DNA from: Brienomyrus brachyistius
Lineage: Eukaryota; Chordata; Actinopteri; Osteoglossiformes; Mormyridae
Assembly: GCF_023856365.1 (NCBI RefSeq)
Contig: NC_064537.1
Coordinates: forward strand, 7,142,324-7,206,323
Length of the DNA: 64,000 nucleotides
Reading direction: 5' to 3'
Part shown: piece after piece, positions 1-13,400 of the stretch
Position numbering within the stretch: position 1 is the first letter of the stretch
Layout of the letters: the number at the start of each line of letters is the position of its first letter
Notes under the pieces: model-generated
What the model saw: the letters and a program-made list of their open reading frames with translations, nothing else
Told to the model about the DNA's origin: nothing
Databases searched by the model: none
Program-made: the position numbers and the translations under genes

Positions 1-262
1 TGCAGGTAGGAGGATGCTGTACAGCTCAACCCGGGCTTGCAGCATCGTAGTAGCTTCTGCTCTGCTTCATAACATGGCTCAGCGAAAACGACCTTCCAGT
101 CCCCAACCAACATGATCTTCAGGAAGAAGATCTGTACATACATCCCTATACAGCTAACAGACCTGTGGCACTTCATGCGGACATGACGTGTTGCTTAGGG
201 AAACAGCAACGTTGTATCTTTTAATGACCTTCTTTAAGGAAGCCCACATTTCTCGCAATACT

Positions 263-558
263 CAGGGACGGATTACGGACCGGGCCAGCGGGGCCGCTGC
301 CCAGGGGCCCTTGGGGTGCAGGGGGCCTGTGGGGCCCCTAGCCCGAAACAATTTGCAACGCTTATCAACAATGTATTTTCGTTTGTCTATTTTAGAGGGC
401 CTACATTCTTTGATCCTCTGCCTACAAGGGGCCCTGACCCTATAGGGAGGGCGTTTGGCTGCCAAGGGCCCTTGAATTGTGGTGGTTGTGGTGCTGGTGC
501 TGGTGGGCCCTCGCGAACGTTTTGCCCTGGGGCCCACACAACCCATAATCCGTCCCTG
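263..558. mobile_element. hAT-like MITE with terminal inverted repeats
   Basis: Ends CAGGGACGGATTACGG and its inverse (CCATAATCCGTCCCTG) form inverted repeats of about 16 bp. Flanks GCAATACT (255-262) and CCAATACC (559-566) are an 8-bp target duplication with two mismatches. The interior is rich in GGGCCC and codes for nothing recognisable. Confidence 0.7.
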
Positions 559-814
559 CCAATACCCCCTTTAATTTCCCTCTGGTCCCTTACTGGTCCC
601 TCACCGTAGTGATGTGCTTTTGTGTCTGCAGAGTCGTACCTGTGGGGAGACGGCCACTGCTGCCACTGTGTATTTCCTGAGCAAGTTCACTAATGGAAAA
701 AAGAATTGCCCATTTCACAACGAAACCATTAAATTATTTGGTCACCTTTTGTTAACTCGTAATTATTTGCATCTTTCTTTCAGAAGCAAAATGCCTTTGC
801 CACTGCAGTATCAG

Positions 815-1120
815 TGTCACGATCAGCGCTGGTTAGCGGGTGATCGCTTGGGCAGGTAAACGGGCAAGGAGCAGGCAAGCAGGCGAAGTCGGGGAAAACG
901 GGGATTTATTAAAAGGATCGGGTAAACGGGACGGGCAGGACGGATCACAAGCACTGACATTAACAACATCAATGACGGACAGGGAACCAACGCAAGACAC
1001 GGACTGAAATACGCAAGACTGGGCTAACATAATCAGACACAGCTGGGTACGATCAGGGAAGCACACGTGGATAATCAGGGGGCGTGGCACACACGAGGAT
1101 CGTACGAGCTGGGCGTGACA
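815..1120 (-). mobile_element. Small solo LTR (TGTCACG...CGTGACA family)
   Basis: 306 bp with TGTCACG/CGTGACA ends. On the minus strand AATAAATCCCCG gives a poly(A) signal. Flanks ATCAG and GTCAG are a near-perfect 5-bp duplication. Related to 14402-14675 and 28572-28847. Confidence 0.7.
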
Positions 1121-1277
1121 GTCAGGGTTATAGTTTACATTTTTTCAGTTTTTGTTTTTTTTAGCTTTCCATCTTGTTGTTCAGTCTTAGTGCAGTTGCA
1201 GTCTCTTTTAAAAGTGTACAAGTGGTTTTAGTCTGGTTTTAATATTATGAAAAGTTTTTATTTACTTTCAGTTTTCA

Positions 1278-1582
1278 GCTCCCAGGTTCGAGTCTCCACC
1301 TGGGTCACATGTGTGTGGAGTTTGCATGTTCTCCTCATGTCGTCGTGGGGTTTTCTCTGGGTACTCCGGTTTCCCCCCACAGTCCAAAGACATGCTGAGG
1401 CTAATTGGACTTGCTAAATTGCCCACAGGAGTGCATGTGTGTGTGACTGGTGTGTGAGTGTGCCCTGTGATGGGCTGGCCCCCCATCCAGGGTTGTTCCC
1501 TGCCTCATGCCCATTAGGCTCCGGACCCCCGCAACCCAGTAGGATACGCGGTTTGGAAAATGGATGAATGGATGGATGGATT
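1278..1582 (+). mobile_element. tRNA-derived SINE, 5'-truncated
   Basis: Starts within the B-box region (GGTTCGAGTCTCC), runs through the CACATGTGTGTGGAGTTTGC and CATGCTGAGGCTAATTGGA blocks and ends in a GGAT-rich tail. Full copy at 16296-16639. Confidence 0.85.
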
Positions 1583-1589
1583 AAAGGAA

Positions 1590-3190
1590 AGAGTAACTAA
1601 TCTAATCAAATCACTTTTAGTGTTACATGACTATAATGAGTAAACTTGGGACTTTAGGTTCCCACCCAGCAGTGCAATACACTAAATAGATACAAACTGC
1701 ACAAAAAGCAATAACTGTATGTAGGGAGTTGGAAAAAAAACAGTAAGAATGATTAAGAAAATCATGAGGGATTAAAAAGGTTTAAGTGAGACGAAGAGAA
1801 AATTGGCACCCATATTAATCTGCTTATTTAATTTAATGATTTATTCACTCATTCGATTTCATTGCAGTTTAAATGAGTATAACGCTATTCCCCACCCAGG
1901 CCACTAGATGGCACTTCTTATGCAGGTGGTATAGAGTAGAGTACAATACAGCATGCAGTGGGAGAATGAATCCTCTTGAGGGGAAGCTAATAACATTTCA
2001 GCATGTGTGCTCTCTCTGCTGTGTGTGCTTTATCACGTGTCTGTAAAAATGCCGTAAATTGAGCGCACATTACAGACTTCATAGCATAAGAAATTAAGTG
2101 ATTTGAACAAACTTCGGACAAACAGGTATAACACAGCAAATTTACTATCAAAGTCCTGCATTCAGTTTTTCGATTAAAAGGCCACATTGTTTATTACGTT
2201 TGTTTTACATTTATATCACCACAAAATCAGCCTATAATCGTTCAAAACAGTGCAGATTCATATGCTGTAAAAATGTACTTAGCATTTCAATAATCATATT
2301 ATAATCAGATATCACATCATATATATGTATAATCACATTCTATAATAGTCACTTGTTGAAAACAATGTTGTTGCAGTTTGCAACTCAAGGCTGTTCATTT
2401 ATATAGAGTACGTATAAGAGAATAAAGCAATGTTAATTGTATTGTTAATTTGTTTCGTTTTGTCTCTTAAATAAAAGGATCGATAAGAATTAGTTGTAAG
2501 TGCTGTGTGTTAGTTTCTGCTTCTGGTTCACTGGTGTTCCCTGTTAGTTTCGTCCCTTGTTGTTCTCCCTGTATTTAGATCAGCCCTTGTTCCTTCTTGT
2601 TTAACCACCCTACCTTCCTTTGTTTTGACCCCATGTGGTCCTTTGTTTCTGGTTCAATGAGTGTTAGGAGTAAAGTCCTCATTCGTGCCTGACAGCTGCT
2701 GTATGCTTCGTCACCCGCTTCCTGTGTCCTGATGTGACAATAACATTCTATTAACGTTACAGTAAAAATGCTCTCTACTGAGGTTGGGATACTTTGGCAA
2801 AAGTGCTACCAAAGTTCCCTGTTAAGTTTCTCAAGTTTGTTTGTATTAACGCGTAAGTTCATGTCTTGAGAACGTTTCTGAAGTTGAAGAAACGTCAGTT
2901 GTATAATGTTGTAGCAGAACGTTGTAGGACCCTAATGGAGACGTTGGATGTTCTGGGCACATTCCTGTTAGCTCGATTAGATCTTGAGTACAACCTTAAC
3001 TTAAAAAACACATCGCCACCTTCTAAGCATTTATAATCTGCAGCGGGATATAGATTGTATTAGGGTTGCTTTCATGAAGTAAAACAGAAGAACAACATTT
3101 TTCTTCCATAATTCATTGTATATTTAGTTTGTATTGTATTGGACATCACAGATTTAGTTTCGTTTTTGATTTTCTGTTTTTATTTCTAAG
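1590..3190. other. AT-rich intergenic DNA
   Basis: Apart from the LTR-like piece at 2505-2745, no gene or recognised repeat is seen. Open frames here are short and without family signature. Confidence 0.5.
2505..2745 (+). repeat. LTR-like 3' fragment
   Basis: Pyrimidine-rich stretch ending in GTAAAGTCCTCATTCGTGCC ... GATGTGACA, like the R-U5 end of a fish LTR. No partner end or target duplication was found. Confidence 0.3.
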
Positions 3191-3199
3191 AAGAATATT

Positions 3200-3640
3200 T
3201 TTTTGCTAACATTTTTAATTTTCCTGACAGTTTTTGTTGACAACAATAACCATAATAAGTATCTCCCGAATGCTCCAGCACAACATCCCCTATTATAACT
3301 GCCATATGTATGTCAAACACCGAGGGCAAACATGTGGGTTTGCTGCCAACAGTTGCATTCACAGTGGGCCTGAGAGAAGTAAGTGGTTTTTCACCTCTGT
3401 CTTCAAATCTGACCACTTCTTCTTTGGTACCTTGCACTCGGTAAAGCTGATGGACTTAACCCCAGTATGCTGCCACTCAACATACTTTTTCTCTTTTGCT
3501 ATACCTGTGCTTAGGCTCACAAATGTGACATTTTTCATGTTTCTATACCTCTGACAGGAGGGCCTCTACCTTGCATTGCTCATAATTTCTCTTCTTGGTT
3601 TGCTTATCTTTTGTCAGCATCGTCAGAAATTTCAGCTAGA
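3200..3640 (-). pseudogene. Myb/SANT-like (NAIF1/Harbinger-type) relic
   Basis: Minus strand shows KRNYEQCKVEALLSEV near 3600, then after frameshifts TVNATVGSKPTCLPS and IIGDVVLEHSGD (3186-3437). These follow the order of NAIF1/Harbinger Myb-like proteins: the NFT..EVE.L motif, an ATGG linker, then IIGDT. Related to the copies at 26800, 30445 and 41922. Confidence 0.5.
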
Positions 3641-4152
3641 AGGATTTGGTTTGCATATCATATGAACACGTATTTGTTCATTTAAATGGACCATTTGTTT
3701 GGTACCCCAGCGGCATTACTGTAGGTAACAGGCTCTATACCACGTAAGAGAAAATGCATGCATGTAATTACAGCATGTATTTCCACAGTGTGAGGGCTTT
3801 TTCCTGAAAAGTGATTAAATTAAAAGTTATTGTGTCATGTATACCTACATACCTTTAGTATGTGATAAAATTGTGAAAAGAAATGATTTATTGTTATTTT
3901 GCTAAGATATGCTAAAATAGCCTGGACGTATTTTTTGGTAGCCATAAAAAAAACCATAAATCATTACATCATAGTCATGTTTCAAACGAATTGTTTTACT
4001 TTAATTAGAATCATTGCTGTCGTCAATTTTTTATCGTACGTTCAGCATATTTAAAGGGAGAGATTCTTGCCACTGTGTAGTCTGGTATCTATGTGTGCAC
4101 CATACTCAACATGGACCAGAGAAAGTAAAGGAGAGAGCAGAAAGAAGATTAT

Positions 4153-4648
4153 AGGTAACCATATTAAAGGTAAAGGCTTTAAGGTAAGCATATTAAAGGT
4201 AAAGACTTTAAGGTAACCATATCAAAGGTAAAGACTTTAAGGTAAACATATTAAAGGTAAAGGCTTTAAGGTAACCATATCAAAGGTAAAGGCTTTAAGG
4301 TAACCATATCATAATTATTGATACTTTATTGATCCCTTATTGATACTTCATTGAAATTGTTTTTACGCCTCCCACAACTTCCTCTTTTTTCATAGAGGAA
4401 GTTGTCTGCGAAGGGCTGCCACCCGCAGCGGCGCCCAGGGAGCTGGGGGTTAAGGGCCTCGCTCAAGGACCCACAGGCTGAGGCTGGGTTTGAACCTGCA
4501 TCCTTCTGATTATAAGCACACAGGCTTAGCCCACAGAGCCACATGCTGCTCCCCTTATAGACAGCCATATTAAAGGTAAAGGCTGTAAGGTAACCATATT
4601 AAAGGTAAAGGCTGTAAGGTAACCATATTAAAGGTAAAGGCTATAAGA
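4153..4648 (+). repeat. 29-bp minisatellite split by a SINE
   Basis: Unit close to GGTAACCATATTAAAGGTAA plus AGGCTTTAA. About five units lie at 4153-4312 and three at 4565-4648, on either side of the SINE at 4319-4566. Confidence 0.85.
4319..4566 (-). mobile_element. tRNA-derived SINE inserted in a minisatellite
   Basis: Minus strand has the head GGGGAGCAGCATGTGGCTC, B-box-like GGTTCAAACCC and a TTGAGCGAGGCCCTTAACCC block. The 3' end is an ATTGATAC/TTTATTGATC tail. It splits the 29-bp repeat array. Confidence 0.75.
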
Positions 4649-4915
4649 CCATCTCCAAGCAGCATCATGATCCTCTGACCACAGCTACAAATATTATTTA
4701 CAAGTATAAGGTTCGTGGGACTGCAGCCATCCTCCCAGGACACGGACGCAAGAGGAAACAATGAAGTCTCAAGGCATCCAGGAGCAAAACATACCACCCA
4801 GTGTCAGAAAGCTCAGCCTCAGTCGCAGGTCATAGGTTCTCCAACAGGATAATGACCCAAAACACAAAGCTCAAGCTACTCAAGAATGGCTGGTAAAAAA
4901 ACGTCGGCCTATTCC
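4640..4915 (+). pseudogene. Tc1-like transposase relic
   Basis: Frames give AAILPGHGRKRKQ (about 4723-4761) and FQQDNDPKHKAQATQEWL (about 4838-4891), which are the Tc1 motifs with DNDPKHTA nearly intact. Much between and around them is lost. Confidence 0.8.
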
Positions 4916-4924
4916 TGAATTCTC

Positions 4925-5185
4925 TGTTTTCATTCTTAAGATTTTTGCAGTAAGGAACTCGTACTTTTGGAGAGCTTGCAATGTAGACACACATACTATA
5001 TCCAAAGCCTGAAGTTCAAGTTTTGGATGCTCAGTTAGCTGTCCTTGCCAGTACTGAAGTGGTGTAACAGCACCGATTAGACACCGATTAGAATGATTAG
5101 ACTAAACTGTTAGTGCTGCTATAGATGATTTGTCTGTTTTCATGCTTAAGATCTTTGTAGCAAGGAACTAATACTTTTGGAGAGC
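4925..5185 (+). repeat. Direct repeat pair
   Basis: Positions 4925-4976 and 5130-5184 are near copies (TTCATTCTTAAGAT / TTCATGCTTAAGAT through to ACTTTTGGAGAGCT), about 205 bp apart. Confidence 0.6.
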
Positions 5186-5469
5186 TGTGGGGGCACTTCC
5201 AGGGGCTGGAGGTCGGCTGTATGCACTGGCCTCTGAGGAGGCTGACATCTGCCTGCATTTTGTTACTCGGCTGAGGACAAACGTCTCTGCTGCTCCCTTT
5301 AGAGGCACCATCTCTGGAGATGTAAGAGCTCAGGGAACACTTGGGTCCAAGAGAATTGCTGCAAAAGGCGTTGAATCAAACTTGTCACGTGTGGGGATCC
5401 AGTGGACCAGCAAAGCGTTGACGCATTGATCTGAGCAGCACTTGAGCAATTTGCATCTCCACCCTGAAA

Positions 5470-5700
5470 GACTACAGATATGCTTCCAAATTCAGCAAAA
5501 CCGGTACCACCCCTTGACAGTGCAGCTCTATCACCCATGGATGAGGCAGGGCCTTCAGAAATAGCTAAGATACTTTTATGGTTGCATGTATTTGGCTGCA
5601 ACAAGTAGTATGTGTCATACACCACAGGAGACCAACAAGTGAATGCTGCTGAAAACTAATTGTGTCAGACACATCAGTGGGTTTATAAAGCACATATTTA
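5470..5700 (+). repeat. Interspersed repeat shared with 38745-38930
   Basis: Matches 38745-38930 in inverted orientation, for example TGTCATACACCACAGG here and its complement near 38805. Matching frames (DEAGPSEIAKILL here, DEARPSEIGKILL there) suggest an old transposase remnant; the family was not identified. Confidence 0.5.
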
Positions 5701-7150
5701 GTAAGAGTGATATTTTATTTCTTTGTAGCTGAAGCTTATATGACTTCGGAATGATTCTTCGTCCCTGGCATGACCTGCCTGCACATACTTTATGTAAACA
5801 TAACGAGATCATTCCGTTTGTCTATCAAGGTTAATAATTAAATTGGAGTCTCTGCGTATCCTGTGTGGATCCATTTGCTTCAGTTACACTTCTCAACCAC
5901 TAGGGGCTTGTGTGTACCCATGGATGGGAGTATACGCACATATTTAAGCACAGAAGTAAGTTAATACATGCCATTCTATACATAAATTATGCATAGTTCA
6001 CACTAAAGATGAGCGAAATGGCTCTTTATTGGGACACAGTTCACGTGATTCAATTCACCTAAAAGATTCGTTATGATTCATTCACCAACTCGTTCATGGC
6101 ACTTCCTGTTTGCATAAAATGGATCTGAAAAACTTTCGATGTGTCAAAAGGAATCACCTAAATATCACCGATAAGTCATGTGAATAAAATAATATTTGCT
6201 ATTGAATTGTAGTTTGTCTTGGCAGCATTATACCTTTGTTACTCAGGTTTTTAAAAAACGCAAACCTAACAGCTCATCACATAATCAATTAGACCGAACA
6301 TTATCCAACCTTGGTTAAATTGTTCTAAATCGTAAAGCTGTTGCATCTCTACGGATGTTTACTAGTGTAGAGTCATGACCAACAGGCAGCCTATCTGAGT
6401 CTCTTGTAAACCCACATAATGACAACGAGAGACCTGAAGGGGTGACTGAGAGATTTTGTCATTCACTGACTTTATCACCATCGTCATTCCAAGTTGTCTT
6501 ATGTTCAGTTATGACCAAGACGAAATCTTCATTCACTCATCGAGAGAGGTAGTCTCGAGTTCAGAATTCTCGTTTGTTCTTTAGGGCCACATTTAGTTTC
6601 TAGCCAATCATATGCTCACTTACAACATGCCCTTATATGCCTCGCATGCGCTAACTGGCTATACCTGAGGAGGGTAGAAGTCATATTTCTGAGAACAAGC
6701 AGAAAAACAAAAAGAATGAATCTGTGCGTGCAAGTTAACGTAAGTGTATACTTCCTGTAAGGGACTCATTTCCTGTAAATAAATTATTCACGAAAGTCAC
6801 GCACAGATTTGTTCGTACATACGGCTGATAAAGGAAACCCCACATTTTGAGATTTCTGGGAGGGAGAATTTCCTATTTAGCTTTAAGAAAATAAAGAGAT
6901 ATTAATTACTTTAAATGTTAAATGACAATATGTATACATTCTTATAGATTAAGTAATTGAACAAATATGTATAATTAACTTTGCCATGCCAAAGTAGTCT
7001 AGTACTCCCACAAAGCAAATAACTGTTGTTTTTGATAAATGCCAATTTATTTCTAAAATACTGTCAACTTAAACCAAATCAAATATCAGCTGCTTCAAAA
7101 TACAAGAAAATGACCATCAGTATTTAAAAAGCTTTGAACCACCAGAATGG
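5700..7150. other. Intergenic DNA downstream of galectin A
   Basis: No gene seen. From about 6880 on it resembles 18790-19080 (downstream of galectin B), which marks the left edge of the tandem duplication unit shared by A and B. Confidence 0.5.
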
Positions 7151-7248
7151 TTTGCTATAAACATACAGACAGATCTGCACACCTGAGTCTGCAGAATAAA
7201 AGCATTACCACTGATTCCACAATAAAAGCAACGCAAAATGCAGTGAGA

Positions 7249-7254
7249 TTTATT
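7249..7254 (-). terminator. Galectin A polyadenylation signal
   Basis: AATAAA on the minus strand about 235 bp past the stop codon. The whole 3' UTR up to this point resembles those of galectins B and C, where AATAAA sits at the matching place. Confidence 0.5.
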
Positions 7255-7488
7255 AAAACATCTGAAATGTCAAAAAAATCATATTTTCAAGTTAATATCT
7301 TCAGAAGCTGGGGAAGTTGTACAGGTTTGTTCAAACAGAAGCATATAGCAAGAAGGAGCACGTAGTATAGTCACTACTGCATTAGCGGGGTTAACAATAA
7401 GCATCATGGTTAAGCTTCATTGAGGATAGGGCACAGATCACAGCCAATCAGCAGCCAGACAGGGCAGATCCAGTGCCTGTAGACTTGC

Positions 7489-10400
7489 TTATTCAATGTT
7501 GAAGCTCTTGATTCTGACATCCCCCTGTACTCTGACGAGCATGAACTTCTCGGCCCCAAAATGATTGGGGTATGATTTAATGTAGTTACCAGGTATCTTG
7601 ACAAGAAATTCATCTTTATCGAAGGTGATTGTTACCTGGGGAAAAAGGAATGAAAATGAAAAATATCAGATGGAAAAAAATTTGCTGAAGGAGGTCGTTC
7701 AGATGCCGATTCACTAACTAACTTCTCGGTTACAAGTCATCGGTCTCCTCGCTATTGTCCTTTCCCCCCTACCATGCTCATGGACGGAGTGCATCGGGGC
7801 GAATATGCATCCTAATCCGAAACGCCTGTGTTTCATTTTGCCACAGCGAAAATAAAACGGACTGTTACAGACCAGATCCGGGGGTGACCCGTTTTTACAC
7901 ATCACACAACGAAGAGCGACACCTGGGGTTTACGGCAGCGGGGCCGAGGCGACGTCCCTGTAACACTCAGCATTAACTGTTAATGATAATCATAATTAAT
8001 AGTTATGACTGAAGGTAGCTTAGTATTGGGTTTATGATTATAGTTATCTGCACTGCTATGTTAAAATGTTAATAAAGTTCATGGCTCTCCTCGAGTCACA
8101 CGGTTCACTGTGAATTTAGTATTACATTTAAGGCAAAATAGCTAAACAGGATTATTTGGTAAAATACCGGGTTGCGGTAAAGTGTCTGTATTTTTTACGT
8201 GCGCATTTAATTGCTGCTTTTGTGGACGGCGTTCCAACAAAAAAGTGTTTTTCGTATTATTTCATATTCCTCAGTTTGAATAACTTATATAACTGATTTT
8301 TTAAAAAAAAAAAAAAAAAAAACTTCCTGTATTTTTACAGGCTTTCTTTATCCTCACTCCCACTCTTTTCGTCCCGTAAATGCGAGGTGTGAACATGTAG
8401 TTTTTGTAATGTTTGCCCAATTTAGATTATTTCTTGGATAAAGAATGATAGTGGATTTTGATAACTGGATGTTTTTTAGATGTGGGTGCTTTCTGTATAA
8501 GCTAATAACCGGGAAGGCGTTTGTTTTGCCTGCACTATAGAATATTATCATGTGTACGTTATTTATACCGGAAAATGGTTGAAAAGTGTTAGAAATATTA
8601 ACATTACAGAAATTATCTAACATTTTTTTCTCCTTAACATTAAGGAATTAAGTTTAGGGGGGTGCATGCAAAAAGAGTAAGAGACCGGTGCTTGAGATGT
8701 AACGTCCATGATATCCGACCCAGCCGGACGCAGCGAGACCAAGTTTCCCGATAAGTGATTTTTATTTTGAAATATTGCATCAGTTCACCGTGACCATTAA
8801 CGGAAACCCGTTCATCTGTGCTCATTCGGTAAGTAGTAACAGCGCGTAAAGTATGTTGCTGTTGGATAGATGTGGAACTAATTGTAATTTTCATCGTAAG
8901 AAACGTAGAAAAAGGCTTATCGGTGTATTCAAGGCGTTTCTAGCAGCAATTTATACTGGGGTAAGGTGAACATGCACGGGGATAGAAGAGAAAATTATAC
9001 AATGCTATATTTCAACCACTAGAGGTCACAATGATAACGCGAAGCTGCACGAATTCAACAGGTCGGTTTTTCCTTCGCTTGATATATACGAAAACGAGCT
9101 ACAACATTCTATGCAATTATCTTAAAAGTTTTGTATTGCCTGCTTTTTTTGTAATTTTACATTATGATAACATGAAACTGTAAGAATTTAATCAGCTAAT
9201 TTTTTCCTTGACAAGTGGACTAGTCAAGGAAAAGTAACGGTTCTATGCAGCGGTGAGATACACTATGCTAAATTATCATTATTAAGGTTTTTATTTAAGT
9301 TTAATATTTAAAACATATATTGCATATTTCATTTTAGGTCTCAGGTTATTTAGAATTTAAGCAAAATCAAGGGCGTGATGTCGTTCCTTGTGAGACTTTA
9401 TTGCACTGCTGTTTGTCAGGGCTGAGCAGAGAGTTTTTGAGGGACGGGTGCTTAAAGGGGACGCTCACTTCCTTTGAACTTTACGCACAAGTTCACAATA
9501 AAATAGTTCCGGGCTCAGGCACCGCCCACCCACTGCACGTGCCTGCTATTTGTACTGTATTGCACTGTTGTCCAAATCCCCCATGTACCCGTCCCTCCCG
9601 TGCAACTGTGGCACGAGAATTTTACTATGTTCTTCTGAACGCATGACAGTAAAACTTGGAGGAATGGAGCTTTGTACACAAACACGGGTGGATGGGCTCA
9701 CCTTGAACTCCTCCCCTTTCTCAAAGGGAAAATGTCCATCCTTCACAAGATTGGTCCAGGTGCTGTTATTCTGCTTGTAGCAGAAGACTGTGGTGTTGCG
9801 GTCATTGTTGAATTCAAAGCGCACGTCAAACTGCAGGGCAATGTTTTCCTCCCCGAGGCCAATATTGATGTTGAACCTGGAGGGGGGCAAGAACGGTGAT
9901 GAGGTTCAGTGTAGGGGAAAGGTGGGGGCCAGTCATAGGCCGAATCCTCGAAGCAGCAGCAGGGGAAATGACTCACCTCTTGGCGTTAAGCTTGGGTATG
10001 CCTGTGATCTTCAGCTGGTTCGTCGCCATCACAGGCATGTCCTTCAGCGTCAGCTGGCGAAATGGAAAAATAAGGAGTATTTTCAGGAAATCCACGTGAA
10101 AGAGGGACAACAAAGAAATTGCACACGTACAAACCAGGATTCTAACCAGAATCCCTGAACATAAAAGATCATAGTACTACCTACTAAGCCAACCCAGAAT
10201 TTATCCAGGTTATTTGCTTATACATACAGTTGTATTATGATATGAAATATTATATGGAATATAAAACTACATGCCACTTTGAGAATGTATTTTTTAACAC
10301 TAAAAGGATGTGACCCATAGAGAATGTAATGCTAGAAAACAACATTAAGACAAAGTAGTTTGTAATGGAGCGTAACCTTTTTAGGAGTTTCTGGATGCTG

Positions 10401-13400
10401 CTCCATCACGCCAAAGTAACTATAGAAGCTTGTTTTTGGGCCTTGTACTGGCCCACGCTATTGGCCACGAAGTACTTGTACTGGCCCACGCTATTGGCCA
10501 CGAAGTACTTGTACTGGCCCACGCTATTGGCCTGCACTACTGCCTTATGATATCTGATGATTTCAACTTCGTATAAATAAAAGCAGGATAAATCATGTTA
10601 CGGGGTCACATAGCCATGGAAGGACGTTACATAGGCTTTTGCTGGAAATCATGGGTAGACACCGAGGTCAAGGGCAGCTGGCACTATAATTATTGTGGGA
10701 ATCAGGGGGAGACACCGAGGTCAAGGGCAGTCGCACCTGGCAGAGGACCTGGGAGACACCCATATGCACGAAGAGGTGGCCCCAAGGATAGGTAAGAAAA
10801 GTTTTCATTATTGCATGAAGAGTAGGGAAATAGAATAGGGAGAAGGAGACAGGGGTGTCTTGGGGGAGCCTCCAGGCAGGACCTCACGGTAAGGGTACTC
10901 AGCGATCAAAAGCCAACTGGGGGGAGGAGAACACCATGGAGAACACCGCTTGCGTAGAATTCAGTGGGCCCAGTCTGTGTGTGTGTGTAAGGTGTGAGAG
11001 AAATCCTTAAAGGAAGGATCACGTGTGGATACTGGCCCAGAGATGATGCCCTAATAGAGGGGATCATTTAATGTGATCTGCTGAATTGGACTGAAGTGTT
11101 AGGAAAAGTCCTCTGGGAGGAAAAGGGCCAGAGAGGGTTTAGTCTAATAAGGAGATCGTATGAATGAGCGTAGAAAGGGGCGATGTACAGACGCTACCTG
11201 GGATACGATCATCCATGTTACGATATTTCAGTTTTAAGATTCGTAAATGTTTTTCACTTTCAGTACATTATTCAATAAATCACATGAGATATTCAACACT
11301 TTATTATAAAATAGGCTTTGTGTTAATGATTTTGCCCAAGTAGGCTAATGTAAATGTTCAAAGCATGTTTCTAAGGTAGACCAGGCTAGGCTATGATGTT
11401 TGCTAGGTTAGGGGTACTGGATTAAAATACATTTATTCCTTATGACAGAGTTACATTCCGGTAAACCTATCGTATCTTGGGGAGAGGCTGTACACAATTG
11501 TCTGCTGAGAAGGAAGAAAATCCAATGTATTTGGCAGATAAGTCAAGAGAATATATGAAGCGGTGATTAGTACTCTAGTAATTCCATGAAGATCACAGCA
11601 CTATCAAGATCAGTGAATCTTTTTTTTACCAACAGATGCCCTACAGTCACTGGACCCCATGACCCTGCCCAACACCCAGTCCATATAAGCATTGAACAGA
11701 GTGGGAGCAAGAACACACCCCTGGAGAACCCCAGAGTCAACTGGGGAGAAGGCAGAGGTTCTCTGCACGGCACTCACAGTAGCAGCGTACAGACCAGTCA
11801 TGATGTCCAGCAATTTTGGGGGGATCCCACAAAGGTTCAGAATGTCCCACAAGGCAGCATGATCAACTGAGTCAAATGTTTTACGAAAATCTACAAAGGT
11901 GGCAAAGAAACTGTGCTGATATTCATGTTTGTGTTCAATTAGAACCCTCAGTTACAGGATACAGCCGATGGTCGACTTCTTAGGCATGAAACGAGACTGC
12001 TCCATGGCAACAGGGACGCCTGTAAATGATGCGCGTCAGTTTGGCGGTTACCTTTGGCGGTGGCTGAGTGTGGCCGAAATGAAGGTGGAGCACACATAGG
12101 AGGAGGAGAGCCCAGCTTCCTATCTGCAAAGATCAGAAAAGAGGTGGAGAGTGATGGGGCTCATTACAATGTCTGAGATGCAGCACCGTCAACATATGAT
12201 TCACGTCATCGTCAAGTTTAGACGGAGGAAGAATCCACTTCAGGCCATGAGAGGAAACTGATAAAGAAAGACCAGAGGGCACCCATTTACCCACAAAGTA
12301 GATGATTCCAGTCTGTGGGAAGACTGGGGAACAGTCTGTATCAGCTGGTGTGCAGGAACTGTAATCAGCCTGGACACACTGTTCAGCCTGCATGTTCCAG
12401 AATCTGATCATGTAGAAGTTCAGGTAGGGGATAAATGTGTAAATATGCCCATGATAATATCAGAACATACCCAAGTGATCTTGTCACAATGAGATGCTCT
12501 GTATCAGTTGTAGATAAACATAAAATGTGCAGAAGGAAGATGGAGATACTCAATGATAGTACAGCCTTCTGTGACAAAATTTACTGCCTTGTTAGATGCA
12601 GAGCCCCACATATAAGTACACTGAAAAAACTAACTGCAAAATCTATTAAATTAACTGTCGTAATTTCTACATTGTAATATTAGAATTCAGTAAAGATTAG
12701 AATTATATAAAAAATGAATACATGCATATTTTATTCATTTAATAAATGAACTGGGTGGGAAAAGTAAGTTTCATTATACATTATTATTCAGCATTTAAAT
12801 AAATTACATTCACTGCGGGAGCGGCATGGTGCTGCAGTGGTTAGCACTGTTGCCTCACACCGCTGGGACCTGGGTTAGAGTCTCTGCATGGGTCACATGT
12901 GTGTGGGGTTTGCATGTTCTCCCCATGTCGTCGTGGGTTTCCACCGGGTACTCAGGTCCCTTGTTAGTTGTGTGTGTATAGATATTCATGAGTGTCCGTT
13001 CATAGTTGTTTAACTGTTACTCTAAAACAACATGATAGAAACATCTAGCAAAGTGTTCTTCGATCAGTTAGCTGTGGGGACAATGCACACCGCTTGGATA
13101 ATCAGACTATGTATTTCCATAATTACTACTAATTACATTCACTGTGCACTGGAATAAATAAATGGGCTAATAAGACACATCAAGTATATTCTACTTTAAA
13201 CACTTCATTATGGGACAGTGCACAACTAAGTGGTAATTTATTGCACAATGGAAATAATTAACGTATATCTTAAGGAGCAGGGTTGGTTATTGCCCATAGC
13301 TTTAAAGTTTGGTCAACGTCTTCCGCTCTCAAGACAAAAACATTTTTTCGGGCTCCGTAATATACTTATTTTCTTTTTGCAAACGTTTATTGTACAGTGT

